Below are positions 46,571 through 56,717 of a DNA stretch of 64,000 bases, in pieces. The DNA is from Rhodocyclaceae bacterium. GTDB lineage: Bacteria; Pseudomonadota; Gammaproteobacteria; Burkholderiales; Rhodocyclaceae. Position 1 is the first letter of the stretch; the number at the start of each line of letters is the position of its first letter. The DNA lies in NCBI GenBank assembly GCA_030681195.1, contig JAUXXJ010000051.1:1-64000 (forward strand). The letters run 5' to 3'. The notes beneath the pieces were generated by a model. It saw nothing but the letters and a program-made list of their open reading frames with translations, was not told where the DNA came from and searched no databases. Both the position numbers and the translations under genes were made by a program.

Positions 46571-47017
46571 CTAAAGTATCCCGATCACTTCGACTTCAAA
46601 GCGAATCGACTTGCCAGCCAGCGGATGGTTGAAGTCGACCAGTGCCGAAGTTTCGTCCATCTCGCGCACCATGCCGGCAAACTTGGCTCCATTAGGCGCT
46701 TCAAACTCAACCAGCGTCAGCACGTCAATGCCGGCGCCGCCTTTGGGGAGTTCGGTTTTGGGCAGGCGCTTTACAAGCTCGGGATTGTGGGGGCCAAAAG
46801 CCTGTGATGGTTCAAGCAGAAATACATGGCGTTCACCGACCGGCAAATCTTCAAGGCAAGCCTCCAGGGGTGGCGCCAGTTCGCCACTGCCCAGTTGCAA
46901 CGTGGCGGGCGTCGAACCGAAGGTGGCGATCACTTCGGTGTCGTCTGCCGTCGCCACACGGTAATGCAAGGTCACGAGGCTATCGAGTTTGACGCGCTCT
47001 ATTTGCGGATCAGTCAT
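46571..47017 (-). CDS. slpA: FKBP-type peptidyl-prolyl isomerase, SlpA-like
   Basis: A 148-residue SlyD/SlpA-family isomerase and chaperone: LDSLVTLHYRVATADDTEV, LGSGELAPPLEACLEDLPVGE and the C-terminal VDFNHPLAGKSIRFEVEVIGI. No His-rich tail, so SlpA rather than SlyD. The ATG overlaps the lspA stop by 8 bp; the order ribF-ileS-lspA-slpA (and ispH beyond) is the classical one, here broken by the vapBC pair. Confidence 0.92.
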   Translation of the reverse strand: MTDPQIERVKLDSLVTLHYRVATADDTEVIATFGSTPATLQLGSGELAPPLEACLEDLPVGERHVFLLEPSQAFGPHNPELVKRLPKTELPKGGAGIDVLTLVEFEAPNGAKFAGMVREMDETSALVDFNHPLAGKSIRFEVEVIGIL

Positions 47018-47486
47018 GGGCGTGTTCCTTGTAAGTGAGCTGCAGCCACACGAGCAGCACGACACCGACGGTAATGGCCGAGTCGGCGACATTGAAGGCA
47101 GGCCAGTGCCAACCGGCCACATGAAAATCGAGGAAGTCGACCACGGCACCAAAACGCACCCGGTCGATGACATTGCCCAGCGCGCCCCCCAGTACCAGCG
47201 TAAACGCCAGCGGCTGCAAACGCTCGGCGGCATGCTGGCGGATCATCACCACCAGCCAGATAGAAATGCCCAGCGCCAGCACGATGAAAAACCACTTTTG
47301 CCAACCGCCCGCATCGGCCAGAAAGCTAAAGGCCGCACCGCTGTTGAACACCAGCACGAGATTGAAGAAACTCGTCACCGGCAGGCTTTCACCCAAATGA
47401 AAACTTTGCAGCACCCAAAATTTGCTGACCTGGTCGAGCACGATCAGCAGGCCCGCGAGCGTCAGCCAATAGCCCGACCTAGGCAA
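47010..47486 (-). CDS. lspA: lipoprotein signal peptidase
   Basis: A 158-residue four-helix membrane protease that cleaves prolipoproteins. The conserved [25 protein letters not shown] and FNVADSAIT hold the catalytic Asp pair. The start is TTG at 47486 with GAGGT eight bases upstream, overlapping the ileS stop by 8 bp; the longer frame upstream is ileS coding. Confidence 0.92.
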   Translation of the reverse strand: MPRSGYWLTLAGLLIVLDQVSKFWVLQSFHLGESLPVTSFFNLVLVFNSGAAFSFLADAGGWQKWFFIVLALGISIWLVVMIRQHAAERLQPLAFTLVLGGALGNVIDRVRFGAVVDFLDFHVAGWHWPAFNVADSAITVGVVLLVWLQLTYKEHAHD

Positions 47487-50316
47487 AATTGCGTACCTCG
47501 CCGGCGCCGAAGAGATTGCTGGTGCAGCGACCGCACAACTCGGGATGTTCGGCGGCATGGTCGTGCTGGCCGATGTCCGCACGCCAGTGCCAGCAGCGCG
47601 CACACTTCTTTTCCGGGCTAGGCGTCACGATCACCGCCGTCTCGCCAGTCCCGGAAAGGGGATTCCCTTCGGTCACGTCGACTTTTTGCAGCACGGCCTT
47701 GGAACAGATCAGCACAAACTTGAGATCTTCACCCAAAGAGGCCAGCAGATCGTAAGCCTCGCCTTCCGCACGAATCTCGACCTCGGCTTGCAGCGAGGAA
47801 CCGATGCCGCCGGCGCTACGCACTTCCTCGATCTTCTTGAGCACTTCGCTGCGTACAGCACGGATTGCGCTCCACCGTCCTGCCAGCGCCGACTTTTCGG
47901 CCAGTTCGGGCAGTGTGTGCCAAGTGGTCAGCATCACGCTGTCCTTGCCCTGCAGCGCCATGATTTCCTCGGCGGTGAAGGAGAGGATCGGCGCCATCAG
48001 GCGCGTGAGGCTCTGCACGATATGCCAGAGCGCACTTTGGGCCGAGCGGCGCGCACGCGAATCGGCCGCACTGGTATAGAGGCGATCCTTGAGGATGTCG
48101 AGGTAGAAGGCGCCGAGGTCTTCGGCACAGAAATTCTGCAAGGCCTGCACCACCTTGTGAAACTCGTAGCGATCATAGGACGCAAGGCAATTGCTTTGCA
48201 GCTCATGCGTCAATGCCAATGCGTAACGGTCAATCTCCAGCCATTCATCCACGGGCAGCATCTGCGTCTGCGCGTCGAAGTCCGCCGTGTTTGCCAGCAG
48301 GAACTTCAAGGTATTGCGCAAGCGACGATAGACCTCGACCACGCGATCGAGAATTTCCTTCGAGATGGTCAGTTCGCCCGAGTAGTCGGTTGAGGCGGTC
48401 CATAAGCGCAGAATTTCCGCGCCGAGCGAATCCGACACCTGCTGCGGGGCGACGACGTTGCCCTTGGACTTGGACATCTTCATGCCCTTGCCGTCAACGA
48501 CGAAGCCGTGGGTCAGCAGTCCCTTGTAAGGCGCGCGGCCGTCGATGGCGCAACCGGTAAGGAGTGAGGAGTGGAACCAGCCACGATGCTGATCTGAGCC
48601 TTCAAGATAGAGGTCGGCGGGGTAGGCACAGTCAGCTTCATGCGAACCGCGCAACACGCTCCAGTGCGTCGTGCCCGAGTCGAACCAGACGTCGAGTGTG
48701 TCGCTCATCTTGTCGTATTGCGCCACTTCGTCGCCGAGCAGTTCCTTGGCATCAAGGGCAAACCAGGCTTCGATGCCGCCCTGCTCAATCCGCTTGGCGA
48801 CGTCCTCGATCAATTCCAGCGTACGCGGATGCGCCTCGCCTGTTTCCTTGTGCAGGAAGAAGGGAATCGGCACACCCCAGTTACGCTGGCGCGACACGCA
48901 CCAGTCCGGGCGGTTGGCAATCATCGCGTGCAAGCGCGCCTTGCCCCAGGCCGGGAAGAACTCGGTCGCTTCGATAGCAGACAATGCCGCGCTGCGCAGG
49001 GTCTCACCTTCCTTGGGCTGACGATCCATCCCCACAAACCACTGGGTCGTGGCGCGATAGATGGTCGGCGTCTTGTGACGCCAGCAGTGCATGGTGCTAT
49101 GGGTGATCTCGCCACCGGCCAGCAGCGCGCCGACTTCGACCAGCTTCTCGACAATCAGCGGGTTGGCTTTCCAGATGTGCTGGCCACCGAAGAAAGGCAG
49201 GTCTTTGGCGAAACAGCCGTCGCCCTGCACGGGGGTCAGAATCTCGTCGTTCTTCATGCCGGCGCGCTTGCAGGAATCGAAGTCTTCCATGCCATAGGCG
49301 GGCGCGCTATGGACGATGCCGGTGCCGGTATCGAGGGTTACATAGTCACCGAGATACACGGTCGAAGCGCGGTCATAGAGCGGGTGACGGAACTGCATGC
49401 GATCCAGTGCAATGCCGCGACAGGCGCCCAGCACCTTGCCTTCCAGCCCGTAGCGTTTCAGCGCCTGCTCGCGCAACTCGGCCGCGAGGATCAGCAGGCC
49501 CTTTGGCGTATCGACCAGCTCATAGACAAACTCAGGGTGAATATTGAGTGCCTGGTTGCCGGGAATCGTCCACGGCGTTGTCGTCCAGATCACCGCGTAA
49601 GCGGTTTTCTCGGGCAGCGTGGCGACATCGAAAGCCCCCGCCAGCCGGCTACGTTCAGCCGCATCGAGCGGGAAGGCCACGTCGATGGCCGGCGATTTCT
49701 TGTCGGCATATTCGACTTCCGCTTCGGCCAGTGCCGAACCGCAGTCGAAACACCAGTTCACCGGCTTCAAGCCCTTGAACAGATAGCCGCGCCGATACAT
49801 CTCGCCGAGCGCACGAATCTCGTCCGCCTCGGTGCCAAATGCCATTGTCTTGTAGGGATTGCCCCAGTCACCCAGTACGCCCAGACGGATGAAGTCCTTT
49901 TTCTGGCGCTCGATCTGTTCCTGCGCGTAGGTACGGCAGTGCGCCCGCGCCTGATCGGACGGCAGGTGCTTGCCGTGGGTCTTCTCGATCTGGTGCTCAA
50001 TGGGCAATCCATGACAGTCCCAGCCGGGGATGTAGGGCGCATCAAAGCCGCTCAGCGTCTTGGCACGAACAATGATGTCCTTGAGAATCTTGTTCACCGC
50101 ATGGCCGATGTGAATATCGCCGTTGGCATACGGGGGGCCATCGTGCAGCACGAAACGTGGACGGCCTTTGGAAGCAGCGCGAATCTTTTGGTAGAGCTGC
50201 TGCGCCTGCCATTGAGCCACCCAGCCCGGCTCGCGCTTGGCGAGATCGCCGCGCATCGGGAAGGCGGAGTCGGGCATATTCAGCGTTTTACGGTAATCAG
50301 CTTTCTGGTCAGCCAT
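47479..50316 (-). CDS. ileS: isoleucyl-tRNA synthetase
   Basis: A 945-residue class I synthetase: [14 protein letters not shown] (HIGH), [10 protein letters not shown] (KMSKS), CP1 editing domain and a C-terminal zinc knuckle [12 protein letters not shown]...CGRC. ATG 50316 is preceded by AGGTGA; the TTG at 50331 is less likely. It overlaps ribF and lspA by 8 bp each. [10 protein letters not shown] in the anticodon-binding C-terminal part comes from a 24-bp element copy. Confidence 0.97.
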   Translation of the reverse strand: MADQKADYRKTLNMPDSAFPMRGDLAKREPGWVAQWQAQQLYQKIRAASKGRPRFVLHDGPPYANGDIHIGHAVNKILKDIIVRAKTLSGFDAPYIPGWDCHGLPIEHQIEKTHGKHLPSDQARAHCRTYAQEQIERQKKDFIRLGVLGDWGNPYKTMAFGTEADEIRALGEMYRRGYLFKGLKPVNWCFDCGSALAEAEVEYADKKSPAIDVAFPLDAAERSRLAGAFDVATLPEKTAYAVIWTTTPWTIPGNQALNIHPEFVYELVDTPKGLLILAAELREQALKRYGLEGKVLGACRGIALDRMQFRHPLYDRASTVYLGDYVTLDTGTGIVHSAPAYGMEDFDSCKRAGMKNDEILTPVQGDGCFAKDLPFFGGQHIWKANPLIVEKLVEVGALLAGGEITHSTMHCWRHKTPTIYRATTQWFVGMDRQPKEGETLRSAALSAIEATEFFPAWGKARLHAMIANRPDWCVSRQRNWGVPIPFFLHKETGEAHPRTLELIEDVAKRIEQGGIEAWFALDAKELLGDEVAQYDKMSDTLDVWFDSGTTHWSVLRGSHEADCAYPADLYLEGSDQHRGWFHSSLLTGCAIDGRAPYKGLLTHGFVVDGKGMKMSKSKGNVVAPQQVSDSLGAEILRLWTASTDYSGELTISKEILDRVVEVYRRLRNTLKFLLANTADFDAQTQMLPVDEWLEIDRYALALTHELQSNCLASYDRYEFHKVVQALQNFCAEDLGAFYLDILKDRLYTSAADSRARRSAQSALWHIVQSLTRLMAPILSFTAEEIMALQGKDSVMLTTWHTLPELAEKSALAGRWSAIRAVRSEVLKKIEEVRSAGGIGSSLQAEVEIRAEGEAYDLLASLGEDLKFVLICSKAVLQKVDVTEGNPLSGTGETAVIVTPSPEKKCARCWHWRADIGQHDHAAEHPELCGRCTSNLFGAGEVRNFA
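47874..47897 (+). repeat. dispersed 24-bp element, copy 8
   Basis: CCT variant with A instead of G at the first base. Antisense within ileS, encoding KSALAGR. Confidence 0.88.
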
Positions 50317-51244
50317 GATATTCACCTGCAAAGTAATCTTGGGTTGCTTGCACGTCGCGGGCGATCTGCGCGGTCAGCGCCTCCAGTGAATCGTATTTCG
50401 CCTCGTCGCGCAGCTTGTGAAGAAAATGCACGCTGACATGCGAGCCGTAAATCTCGCGATCGAAATCGAAGAGATGCACCTCCAGCACCGGGCGCAACCC
50501 CTGCCCCAGCGTCGGGCGCACACCAAGGCTGGCCGCACCGGGCAGGAAGCGCTTGTCGAGACCGGATACGGTCGCCGCAAACACGCCCGTCAGCGCCACG
50601 CGTTTGCGCTTGAGTTGAATATTCGCTGTCGGAAAACCAAGCTTGCGCCCGATCTTGTTGCCGTGAATCACCCGGCCGGAAATGCTGTAGGGACGACCGA
50701 GCAGACGTGCGGCATGTTCGAGATCGCCCTCACCGAGGACATCGCGTACGGCCGAACTTGAAACACGCTCGCCGTTGATCTCGATAGTGTGCATTGCCTC
50801 GACGCCAAAGCCATGTTGCTGCCCCGCCGCCTGCAGCATGGCGAAATCACCGGCGCGTCCCTTGCCGAAACGGAAGTCATCGCCAATGATGAGATGGCGC
50901 ACCCCGAGGCCCTGCACCAAGCCGCGTTCGATAAACGCCTCGGCGGTCAGTCCGGCCAGTTTGCGACTGAAATGCAGCAGGAACACTTCCTCGATACCGC
51001 AACTTTCCAACAGCGCCAGTTTCTCGCGCAAACTGGTTAGTCGTGCAGGAGCTTGATCCGGCGAAAACAATTCGCGCGGATGCGGTTCGAAGGTCATCAC
51101 CGCAGCCGGCAAACCAAGGCGGCGCGCATCGGCGGCAAGTCGTTCGAGCAGCGCACGATGCCCCAGGTGCACGCCATCGAAATTGCCGATGGCGAGCACG
51201 CGAGAATGGGTTGTCTGCGCCGGAATGGTGCGGAAAAGCTGCAT
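50309..51244 (-). CDS. ribF: bifunctional riboflavin kinase / FAD synthetase
   Basis: A 311-residue enzyme making FMN and FAD. N-terminal FAD synthetase ([31 protein letters not shown]) and C-terminal flavokinase ([18 protein letters not shown]). Typical length. Its stop overlaps the ileS start. Confidence 0.95.
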   Translation of the reverse strand: MQLFRTIPAQTTHSRVLAIGNFDGVHLGHRALLERLAADARRLGLPAAVMTFEPHPRELFSPDQAPARLTSLREKLALLESCGIEEVFLLHFSRKLAGLTAEAFIERGLVQGLGVRHLIIGDDFRFGKGRAGDFAMLQAAGQQHGFGVEAMHTIEINGERVSSSAVRDVLGEGDLEHAARLLGRPYSISGRVIHGNKIGRKLGFPTANIQLKRKRVALTGVFAATVSGLDKRFLPGAASLGVRPTLGQGLRPVLEVHLFDFDREIYGSHVSVHFLHKLRDEAKYDSLEALTAQIARDVQATQDYFAGEYHG

Positions 51245-51279
51245 TGCGTACCTGCCGAGGGAAAGCCGTCGATTTTAGC

Positions 51280-52545
51280 TCAGTCGAGCCGGGCGACCTT
51301 GGACTTGCTCAGCGTCGGGTTCTGCTTGAAATAGCGACGCATGCCGGCGAGCAGGGCATCGGCCATCTTGTCCTGATAGACCTCATCGTTAAGCCGCTTT
51401 TCTTCTTCCGGATTGGAGATGAAGGCGGTTTCGACCAGGATAGAAGGAATATCCGGCGCCTTGAGCACGGCAAAGCCAGCCTGCTCGACATGCGGCTTGT
51501 GCAGGGCATTGATGTCGCCGATTTCGCCGAGCACCGCCTTGGCCAGCTTGAGGCTGTCGTTGAGCGTTGCGGTTTGCGACAAGTCCAGCAAGGTGCGTGC
51601 GAGATGCGGGTCTTTCACGCCAATGTTCACGCCACCAATGAGATCGGCGGCGTTTTCTTTCTGCGCCAGCCAGCGGGCCGCTGTCGAGGAAGCACCGTTT
51701 TCCGACAGCACGAAAACAGAAGAACCGCGGGCGGTCGGCTTGATAAAGGCATCGGCATGAATCGAGACAAACAGGTCGGCCTTCACCTTGCGGGCCTTGG
51801 CCACACGCTGCCCCAGTGGGATGAAAAAGTCGCCATCGCGTGTCAGTACCGCTCGCATGTTCGGCTGCGCATCGATCTTTGCCTTCAGCCGTCGTGCAAT
51901 CGACAGCGTGACATGCTTTTCATAGCTGCCGCCATGACCGATGGCCCCCGGGTCTTCACCGCCGTGGCCGGGGTCGATGACCACCGTCACCAGTCGATCG
52001 ACCACGGGCTCAGCCGGTTTTTCCGGTTTGGCAGGCGTAGCAAATGGATCGCTCTGACCATGCTTTTGCAGCAGCGCCATGAGCGGGTCAGGCGGCTCGG
52101 TCGGATAAAGGTCGAGCACCAAGCGATGTCCATATTCACCGACTGGCTTGAGTGTGAACACCTGCGGCTTCACTTCCGCCTTGAGTTCGATAACGATGCG
52201 CACCACCTCGGGCTTGAAACGGCCCGCGCGAATCAGGCGGATCTGCGGATCGGTCTCGCTGATCTTGCCCGGCAGGCTTTGCAGCACCGAGTTGAATTCG
52301 ACGCCCTCAATATCCAGCACTAGCCGGTTGGGGTCTTTCAGCAGCAGATGATTGAAGTTGAGCGGCTGACTGGTCGCCGCCTTGTATTCCAGCGTAACTC
52401 GCGTGTAATCCGGCGCTGGCCAGACGCGCACGGCCAGCAGCGTCGGTTGTGCGCCCGCCCGGACGGGCGTCACCAGCAGCGTCAGGCTGGCGGCAGCGAA
52501 CTGGAGGAAGTCGCGACGGGCAAAGTGGGTAGTTGGCTTAGCCAT
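51280..52545 (-). CDS. amiC: N-acetylmuramoyl-L-alanine amidase, AmiC-like
   Basis: A 421-residue periplasmic amidase with a twin-arginine signal (ARRDFLQFAAASLTLLVTPVRA-GA), an AMIN domain (about 35-150) and a C-terminal Amidase_3 domain with zinc residues in VVIDPGHGGEDPGAIG, the following YEKHVTL and VETAFISNPEEE. It splits daughter-cell murein. It overlaps the tsaE gene by 64 bp, as tsaE-amiC order is common. Confidence 0.93.
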   Translation of the reverse strand: MAKPTTHFARRDFLQFAAASLTLLVTPVRAGAQPTLLAVRVWPAPDYTRVTLEYKAATSQPLNFNHLLLKDPNRLVLDIEGVEFNSVLQSLPGKISETDPQIRLIRAGRFKPEVVRIVIELKAEVKPQVFTLKPVGEYGHRLVLDLYPTEPPDPLMALLQKHGQSDPFATPAKPEKPAEPVVDRLVTVVIDPGHGGEDPGAIGHGGSYEKHVTLSIARRLKAKIDAQPNMRAVLTRDGDFFIPLGQRVAKARKVKADLFVSIHADAFIKPTARGSSVFVLSENGASSTAARWLAQKENAADLIGGVNIGVKDPHLARTLLDLSQTATLNDSLKLAKAVLGEIGDINALHKPHVEQAGFAVLKAPDIPSILVETAFISNPEEEKRLNDEVYQDKMADALLAGMRRYFKQNPTLSKSKVARLD

Positions 52546-52997
52546 GCGCGTCCTCTTTCGCTACCGGGAACCAGCACTGCCCGGCGTCTAGCGCCGTCCA
52601 AGGAAAGCTGAACGCGCAGGTCGGGCGCAGGCAAATACGGCGCAGCCCGATCCGGCCATTCGACCAGGCAAATGCCTTGCTCTGCGAAGTATTCGTCCAG
52701 TCCCGCATCCAAAAACTCTTCCGGAATAGTGAATCTATAAAAATCAAAGTGATACAAGTTTAACCCAGAAGTTACATGAGGTTCAACCAAGGTATATGTC
52801 GGGCTCTTTGCCGTCTCGCCAGCGCCGACTTTTTGCAACCAGCCGCGCACCAGCGTGGTCTTGCCTGCGCCAAGATCGCCTTCGAGATAAATCACGGCCG
52901 GCGGCGTCACCACTTGAGCCAAGGCGGCGCCCAGCGCCAGCGTGGCCGCCTCGTCCGGCAAGTCATATTCACGGCAGGTATCATCAGCAGGATGCAT
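52482..52997 (-). CDS. tsaE: tRNA threonylcarbamoyladenosine synthesis ATPase TsaE
   Basis: A 171-residue P-loop protein (YLEGDLGAGKTTLVRGWL; KSPTYTLVEPH; LVEWPDRA) needed for t6A modification of ANN-decoding tRNAs. Its Ser-rich C-terminus (PVATSSSSLPPA) lies in the overlap with amiC. KVGAGETA just before KSPTYTLVE comes from a 24-bp element copy. Its start codon region overlaps that of the divergent queG. Confidence 0.94.
   Translation of the reverse strand: MHPADDTCREYDLPDEAATLALGAALAQVVTPPAVIYLEGDLGAGKTTLVRGWLQKVGAGETAKSPTYTLVEPHVTSGLNLYHFDFYRFTIPEEFLDAGLDEYFAEQGICLVEWPDRAAPYLPAPDLRVQLSLDGARRRAVLVPGSERGRAWLSQLPTLPVATSSSSLPPA
52810..52833 (+). repeat. dispersed 24-bp element, copy 9
   Basis: GCCGTCTC variant with a fifth T. 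Antisense within tsaE, encoding KVGAGETA immediately before the conserved KSPTYTL motif. Confidence 0.9.
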
Positions 52998-54017
52998 GAG
53001 GGAAACGCGCTAATAGAAAGGATTCGTGGCTGGGGCCGGGAACTGGGCTTTGCCGCCATCGGGGTTTCCAGCGTCGACCTTGGCGCCGCCGAAACGGGCC
53101 TGCTGGACTGGCTGGCAGCCGGTTATCACGGCGAGATGGATTATATGGCGGCGCATGGCACGAAGCGTTCGCGGCCCGCCGAGTTGATTCCCGGCACGCG
53201 CTCGATCATTTCCTGTCGCATGGACTACCTGCCGGAAATTGAGGATGGGGCTGGCGCCGCCATTTCCAGATACGCGCTCGGTCGCGATTATCACAAGCTC
53301 ATGCGTAATCGTTTGCAAAAACTGGCCGACCGCATGACCGCCGAGATCGGCAGCTTTGGCTATCGTGTCTTTGTCGATTCAGCGCCGATCATGGAAGTTG
53401 CATTGGCAGAGCAGGCCGGGCTGGGCTGGCGCGGCAAGCACACGCTGCTGCTGTCGAAAACCGGCTCGTGGTTTTTTCTCGGCGAGATTTACTGCGATCT
53501 GTCGCTACCGCCGGATGCGCCCATCGACGCACACTGCGGCACCTGCACCGCCTGCCTCGACGCCTGTCCGACCGGTGCCTTTCGCGGCCCCTATCAACTC
53601 GATGCGCGGCGCTGTATTTCCTATCTCACCATCGAACTCAAAGGCAGCATTCCAGAAGAACTGCGCCCGCTGATCGGCAACCGCATCTACGGCTGCGATG
53701 ATTGCCAATTGGTCTGCCCATGGAATCGTTTTGCGCCATTTACGCAGGAATCCGATTTCGCACCACGCCAAGGTCTCGACCGGGCAACACTGGTTAAACT
53801 GTTTGCATGGACGGAAGCGGGATTCAACGACCGGCTCGCTGGCTCACCGATCCGCCGCATTGGCCATGAGCGCTGGTTGCGCAATATTGCTGTCGCGCTG
53901 GGCAATGCAGCGCCTTCATCGGAAGCAAAAGCGGCGCTCTTGACACACCTAGATCACTCTTCCGCCCTCGTGCGCGAACACGTGGCCTGGGCGCTGCAAC
54001 AACATCAGCCGGGCTGA
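52992..54017 (+). CDS. queG: epoxyqueuosine reductase
   Basis: A 341-residue cobalamin-dependent iron-sulfur enzyme completing queuosine in tRNA. WRGKHTLLLSKTGSWFFLGEIY and two 4Fe-4S motifs (CGTCTACLDACPTGAF; CDDCQLVCPWN) are diagnostic, followed by HEAT-like C-terminal repeats. The ATG at 52992 lies 3 bases from the divergent tsaE start codon, so the two genes overlap head to head by 6 bp; no good ribosome site is seen. Its end overlaps the convergent sulfurtransferase gene by 13 bp. Confidence 0.93.
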   Translation: MHEGNALIERIRGWGRELGFAAIGVSSVDLGAAETGLLDWLAAGYHGEMDYMAAHGTKRSRPAELIPGTRSIISCRMDYLPEIEDGAGAAISRYALGRDYHKLMRNRLQKLADRMTAEIGSFGYRVFVDSAPIMEVALAEQAGLGWRGKHTLLLSKTGSWFFLGEIYCDLSLPPDAPIDAHCGTCTACLDACPTGAFRGPYQLDARRCISYLTIELKGSIPEELRPLIGNRIYGCDDCQLVCPWNRFAPFTQESDFAPRQGLDRATLVKLFAWTEAGFNDRLAGSPIRRIGHERWLRNIAVALGNAAPSSEAKAALLTHLDHSSALVREHVAWALQQHQPG

Positions 54018-54859
54018 TCTCCGGTGGCAACAGGACGCGCAGGATCGCTGCACCACTCACTCCACGAACCAACATAGAGTTTGGAACCCGACAACCCGGC
54101 GATCTCCATCGCCAGCAGGTTGTGACAGGCCGTCACGCCCGAGCCGCATTGCTGCACCACCGTCTTCGGGTCGCGGCCATCGAGAATGTCCTCGAACTCG
54201 GCCCGTAACTCATCGGCTGGCTTGAAGTAGCAAGCCGCATCGTCGAGGTTGTCGAAAAAGAAACGGTTGATCGCGCCGGGAATATGACCGGCCACCGGAT
54301 CAAGCGTCTCGTTCTCGCCGGCGTAGCGCTCTTCGCTGCGCGCGTCGATGATCACCATTTCCGGGGTGTGCAAGCGCTTCTCAACGAAAAGCGTATCGAC
54401 CTGAATGTCCTGCGGATGCGGTACGAAGCTCGCCGGCACCACCGGCCGCACTTCCACCTCAAGCGCAAACTTGGCGCGTCGCCATCCCGCCATCCCGCCA
54501 TCCAGCAGGGCCACTTTGTTGTGGCCAAGCCAGCGCAGCATCCACCACAGGCGTGAAGCGAATACCCCGCCCTCGTTGTCGTAGGCGACGACCTGCGTTT
54601 CCGGTCCGACACCGCACTCGCTCAGGCGTTTCGCGAACGTCGCCATATCCGGCAAGGGGTGACGACCGGTCTTGCCCGTCAGCGGGCCGGACAGATCGCG
54701 GTCGGCATGCATGAACTGGGCACCGGGAATATGGCCCTTGAGAAAGGCCTGCGCGCCATACTCGGTATTCTGCAAATCATGGCGGCAGTCGAACACGCGC
54801 CACTGCGGATCATCGAGATGTGCCGCGAGCGTCTGGGCATCGACCAGTTTGCTGAACAT
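54005..54859 (-). CDS. sseA: thiosulfate/3-mercaptopyruvate sulfurtransferase
   Basis: A 284-residue protein with two rhodanese domains: CRHDLQNTEYG...HIPGAQFMHADRDLSG in the first and VIIDARSEERYAGENE...QQCGSGVTACHNLLAME in the second, whose CGSGVT loop carries the catalytic Cys and is of the mercaptopyruvate type. It overlaps the following STAS-like gene by one base. Confidence 0.9.
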   Translation of the reverse strand: MFSKLVDAQTLAAHLDDPQWRVFDCRHDLQNTEYGAQAFLKGHIPGAQFMHADRDLSGPLTGKTGRHPLPDMATFAKRLSECGVGPETQVVAYDNEGGVFASRLWWMLRWLGHNKVALLDGGMAGWRRAKFALEVEVRPVVPASFVPHPQDIQVDTLFVEKRLHTPEMVIIDARSEERYAGENETLDPVAGHIPGAINRFFFDNLDDAACYFKPADELRAEFEDILDGRDPKTVVQQCGSGVTACHNLLAMEIAGLSGSKLYVGSWSEWCSDPARPVATGDQPG

Positions 54860-55209
54860 CAGCTCGCCTCCGCCAGCCAGCCGCGCGCCTCGTCACGCTC
54901 GGTAAATACGCGCAAGTCCGCATCGGCGAACAGCGTCTCGAGCCAGGCGCTCCAGGCCACCCACTGGCTGTCGGTCACCACCGCAATGCGCCGGAAATCG
55001 CCTCCATGGAGGCGCGAGAACTTGATCTCCTCGACCGCCATGTCGACGGTGAAGCCGGCCATCTCGCGCAGGTCGACGAGCAAATCGGGACGGGCCTCGA
55101 AAAGGTTTTTAGCGAGAAGAAATTCCTCGAACTCGGTGAAGTCTTCGAGGGTGAATTCGCCAAAGACGGTCAGGCTGACACGCCCGGATTGATGTTCGAC
55201 AGTAATCAT
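54859..55209 (-). CDS. SpoIIAA/STAS-like protein
   Basis: A 116-residue protein with the STAS/Sec14-like pattern of the SpoIIAA-like family: VEHQSGRVSLTVFGEFTLEDF, DLLVDLREMAGFTVDMAVEE, RIAVVTDSQWVAW and VFTERDEARGWL. Function unknown; it lies between the Rieske oxygenase gene (11 bp) and sseA (1-bp overlap), so the three form a unit. Confidence 0.75.
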   Translation of the reverse strand: MITVEHQSGRVSLTVFGEFTLEDFTEFEEFLLAKNLFEARPDLLVDLREMAGFTVDMAVEEIKFSRLHGGDFRRIAVVTDSQWVAWSAWLETLFADADLRVFTERDEARGWLAEAS

Positions 55210-55220
55210 TTGGTCACCTG

Positions 55221-56324
55221 TTATCTGAGGGCATCCGCCATTACGCGGCGATAAAACTCGTGGAAATGCTGCATGCCATCTTCCATCGGCGATTGATACG
55301 GGCCAACTTCGCTGCGCCCCTGCTTGAGCAGGGCATGACGCCCGCGATCCATGCGCTCACCGATATCATCGTCCTCAATCGCCGTTTCCATATAGGCGGC
55401 CTGCTCGGCCTGGATGAAGTCTGGCTCGAACAGCGCGATGTCTTCAGGATAGTAGAACTCGACCACATTCAGGGTCTTATCCACGTCCTGCGGAATCGCG
55501 GTCGAGACCACCAGCACATGCGGATACCACTCGACCATGATGTTCGGATAGTAGGTCAGCCACACGGCGCCTTGCTTCGGCAGTTCGCCGTTGTAGTAGT
55601 CGCGCACGGCCTTGTGCCACTTGGCATAGGTATCACTGCCGGTCTTGGCCAGTGAGGTGATGCCGACTTTCTGTACCGAGTACCAGTCGGCGAACTGCCA
55701 GGTCAGGTCGTCGCAGGTGACGAAGTTGCCGAGACCCGGATGGTAGGGCACCACGTGGTAGTCCTCCAGATACACCTCGATGAAGGTCTTCCAGTTGTAG
55801 TTGCACTGGTGCAATTCGACATGGTCAAGCTTATAGCCGGAAAAATCGAATTCGCCCGCCACCTTCATCCCGGCTAAGTCGGCATTCACTGAGCGCGGCC
55901 CCTTAAATAGCAGGCCGTTCCAATTTTCCAGCTTTTGCTTGTTGAGATTCAGGCAGGGATTGGCCGGGAAATGCGGCGCACCGATGAGCTCCCCCTGCGT
56001 ATCGTAAGTCCAGCGATGGATCGGGCAAACGACGTTCTGCGCTGTGCCGGAACCCTGCAGCATGATGGCCTGACGATGGCGGCAGACGTTCGACATCTGG
56101 TAGATGCCGTCGGGCTGACGAACAATAAGATGCGAATGGTCGGTCCACTCGGTGGATCGGTAGTTGTACAACTCCGGCACCATCCGTTCATGGCCAACGT
56201 AACCCGGTCCAGCATCGAAGATGAGCTTTTTCTCCATTTCGAACAGCTTCTCGTCGAAATACCACTCGACGGGGAATTGAGAATGGCTCGGCGCCAGCAG
56301 GGCGCGGGATGCAATGTCGGACAT
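55221..56324 (-). CDS. Rieske-type aromatic ring-hydroxylating oxygenase, alpha subunit
   Basis: A 367-residue oxygenase with Rieske motif C-R-H...C-P-I-H (NVCRHRQAIMLQ, VVCPIHRWTYDTQGEL) and a catalytic domain in which EVYLEDYHVVPYHPGL supplies the Asp/His iron ligands. No beta subunit or reductase is adjacent. The start at 56324 fits the family; a frame reaching 56546 overlaps xseB antisense. Substrate unknown; choline/carnitine-type monooxygenases share this shape. Confidence 0.85.
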   Translation of the reverse strand: MSDIASRALLAPSHSQFPVEWYFDEKLFEMEKKLIFDAGPGYVGHERMVPELYNYRSTEWTDHSHLIVRQPDGIYQMSNVCRHRQAIMLQGSGTAQNVVCPIHRWTYDTQGELIGAPHFPANPCLNLNKQKLENWNGLLFKGPRSVNADLAGMKVAGEFDFSGYKLDHVELHQCNYNWKTFIEVYLEDYHVVPYHPGLGNFVTCDDLTWQFADWYSVQKVGITSLAKTGSDTYAKWHKAVRDYYNGELPKQGAVWLTYYPNIMVEWYPHVLVVSTAIPQDVDKTLNVVEFYYPEDIALFEPDFIQAEQAAYMETAIEDDDIGERMDRGRHALLKQGRSEVGPYQSPMEDGMQHFHEFYRRVMADALR

Positions 56325-56477
56325 GGTGGGGTACCAACCTCCAAGAAAATGAACGTCCGGAAACCGGTCAGTCTCCTGCAGCGGCGCGCCGTTACAGGGG
56401 CAGGCGAGTATAGGGGAATTTGACCAAGGGGGCCACCTTGGGCTATGTTCGCATGTTCGCAAATGCCCATCCCCACC

Positions 56478-56717
56478 ATGAAGTCTGCCGCCAAACCCCC
56501 TGCTTCGTTCGAGGCTGCCTTGCAGGAACTCGAAACCCTCGTTCAATCACTTGAAAGTGGCGGTACTGCGCTTGAGGCTTCCCTGCAGGCCTATGAGCGC
56601 GGCATGCTGCTGATGGGCTACTGTGAGAACACGCTGGCACAGGCTGAGCAAAAGATTCGCGTCCTCCAGCAGGATGCTTTGCGCGACTTTCACCCCGTTC
56701 CCGGAAGCGAATCGTGA
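56478..56717 (+). CDS. xseB: exodeoxyribonuclease VII small subunit
   Basis: A 79-residue helical protein: PASFEAALQELETLVQSLES and ALEASLQAYERGMLL are the XseB signature. First gene of xseB-ispA-dxs, with a 4-bp overlap (GTGA) into ispA. The ATG at 56478 is chosen; 56463 is also possible. Confidence 0.92.
   Translation: MKSAAKPPASFEAALQELETLVQSLESGGTALEASLQAYERGMLLMGYCENTLAQAEQKIRVLQQDALRDFHPVPGSES

Noticed and set aside
47636-47648. GCCGTCTCGCCAG in ileS, the first 13 bases of the element
   Set aside because: The second half is unrelated (TCCCGGAAA), so it is probably chance in a GC-rich gene.
49123-49140. CAGCGCGCCGACTTCGAC in ileS, similar to the element core
   Set aside because: Lacks the GCCGTC start and the T run; chance match.
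48640-50436. A 598-codon open frame on the plus strand opposite ileS
   Set aside because: It is the mirror of the ileS coding frame; codon structure and homology belong to ileS.
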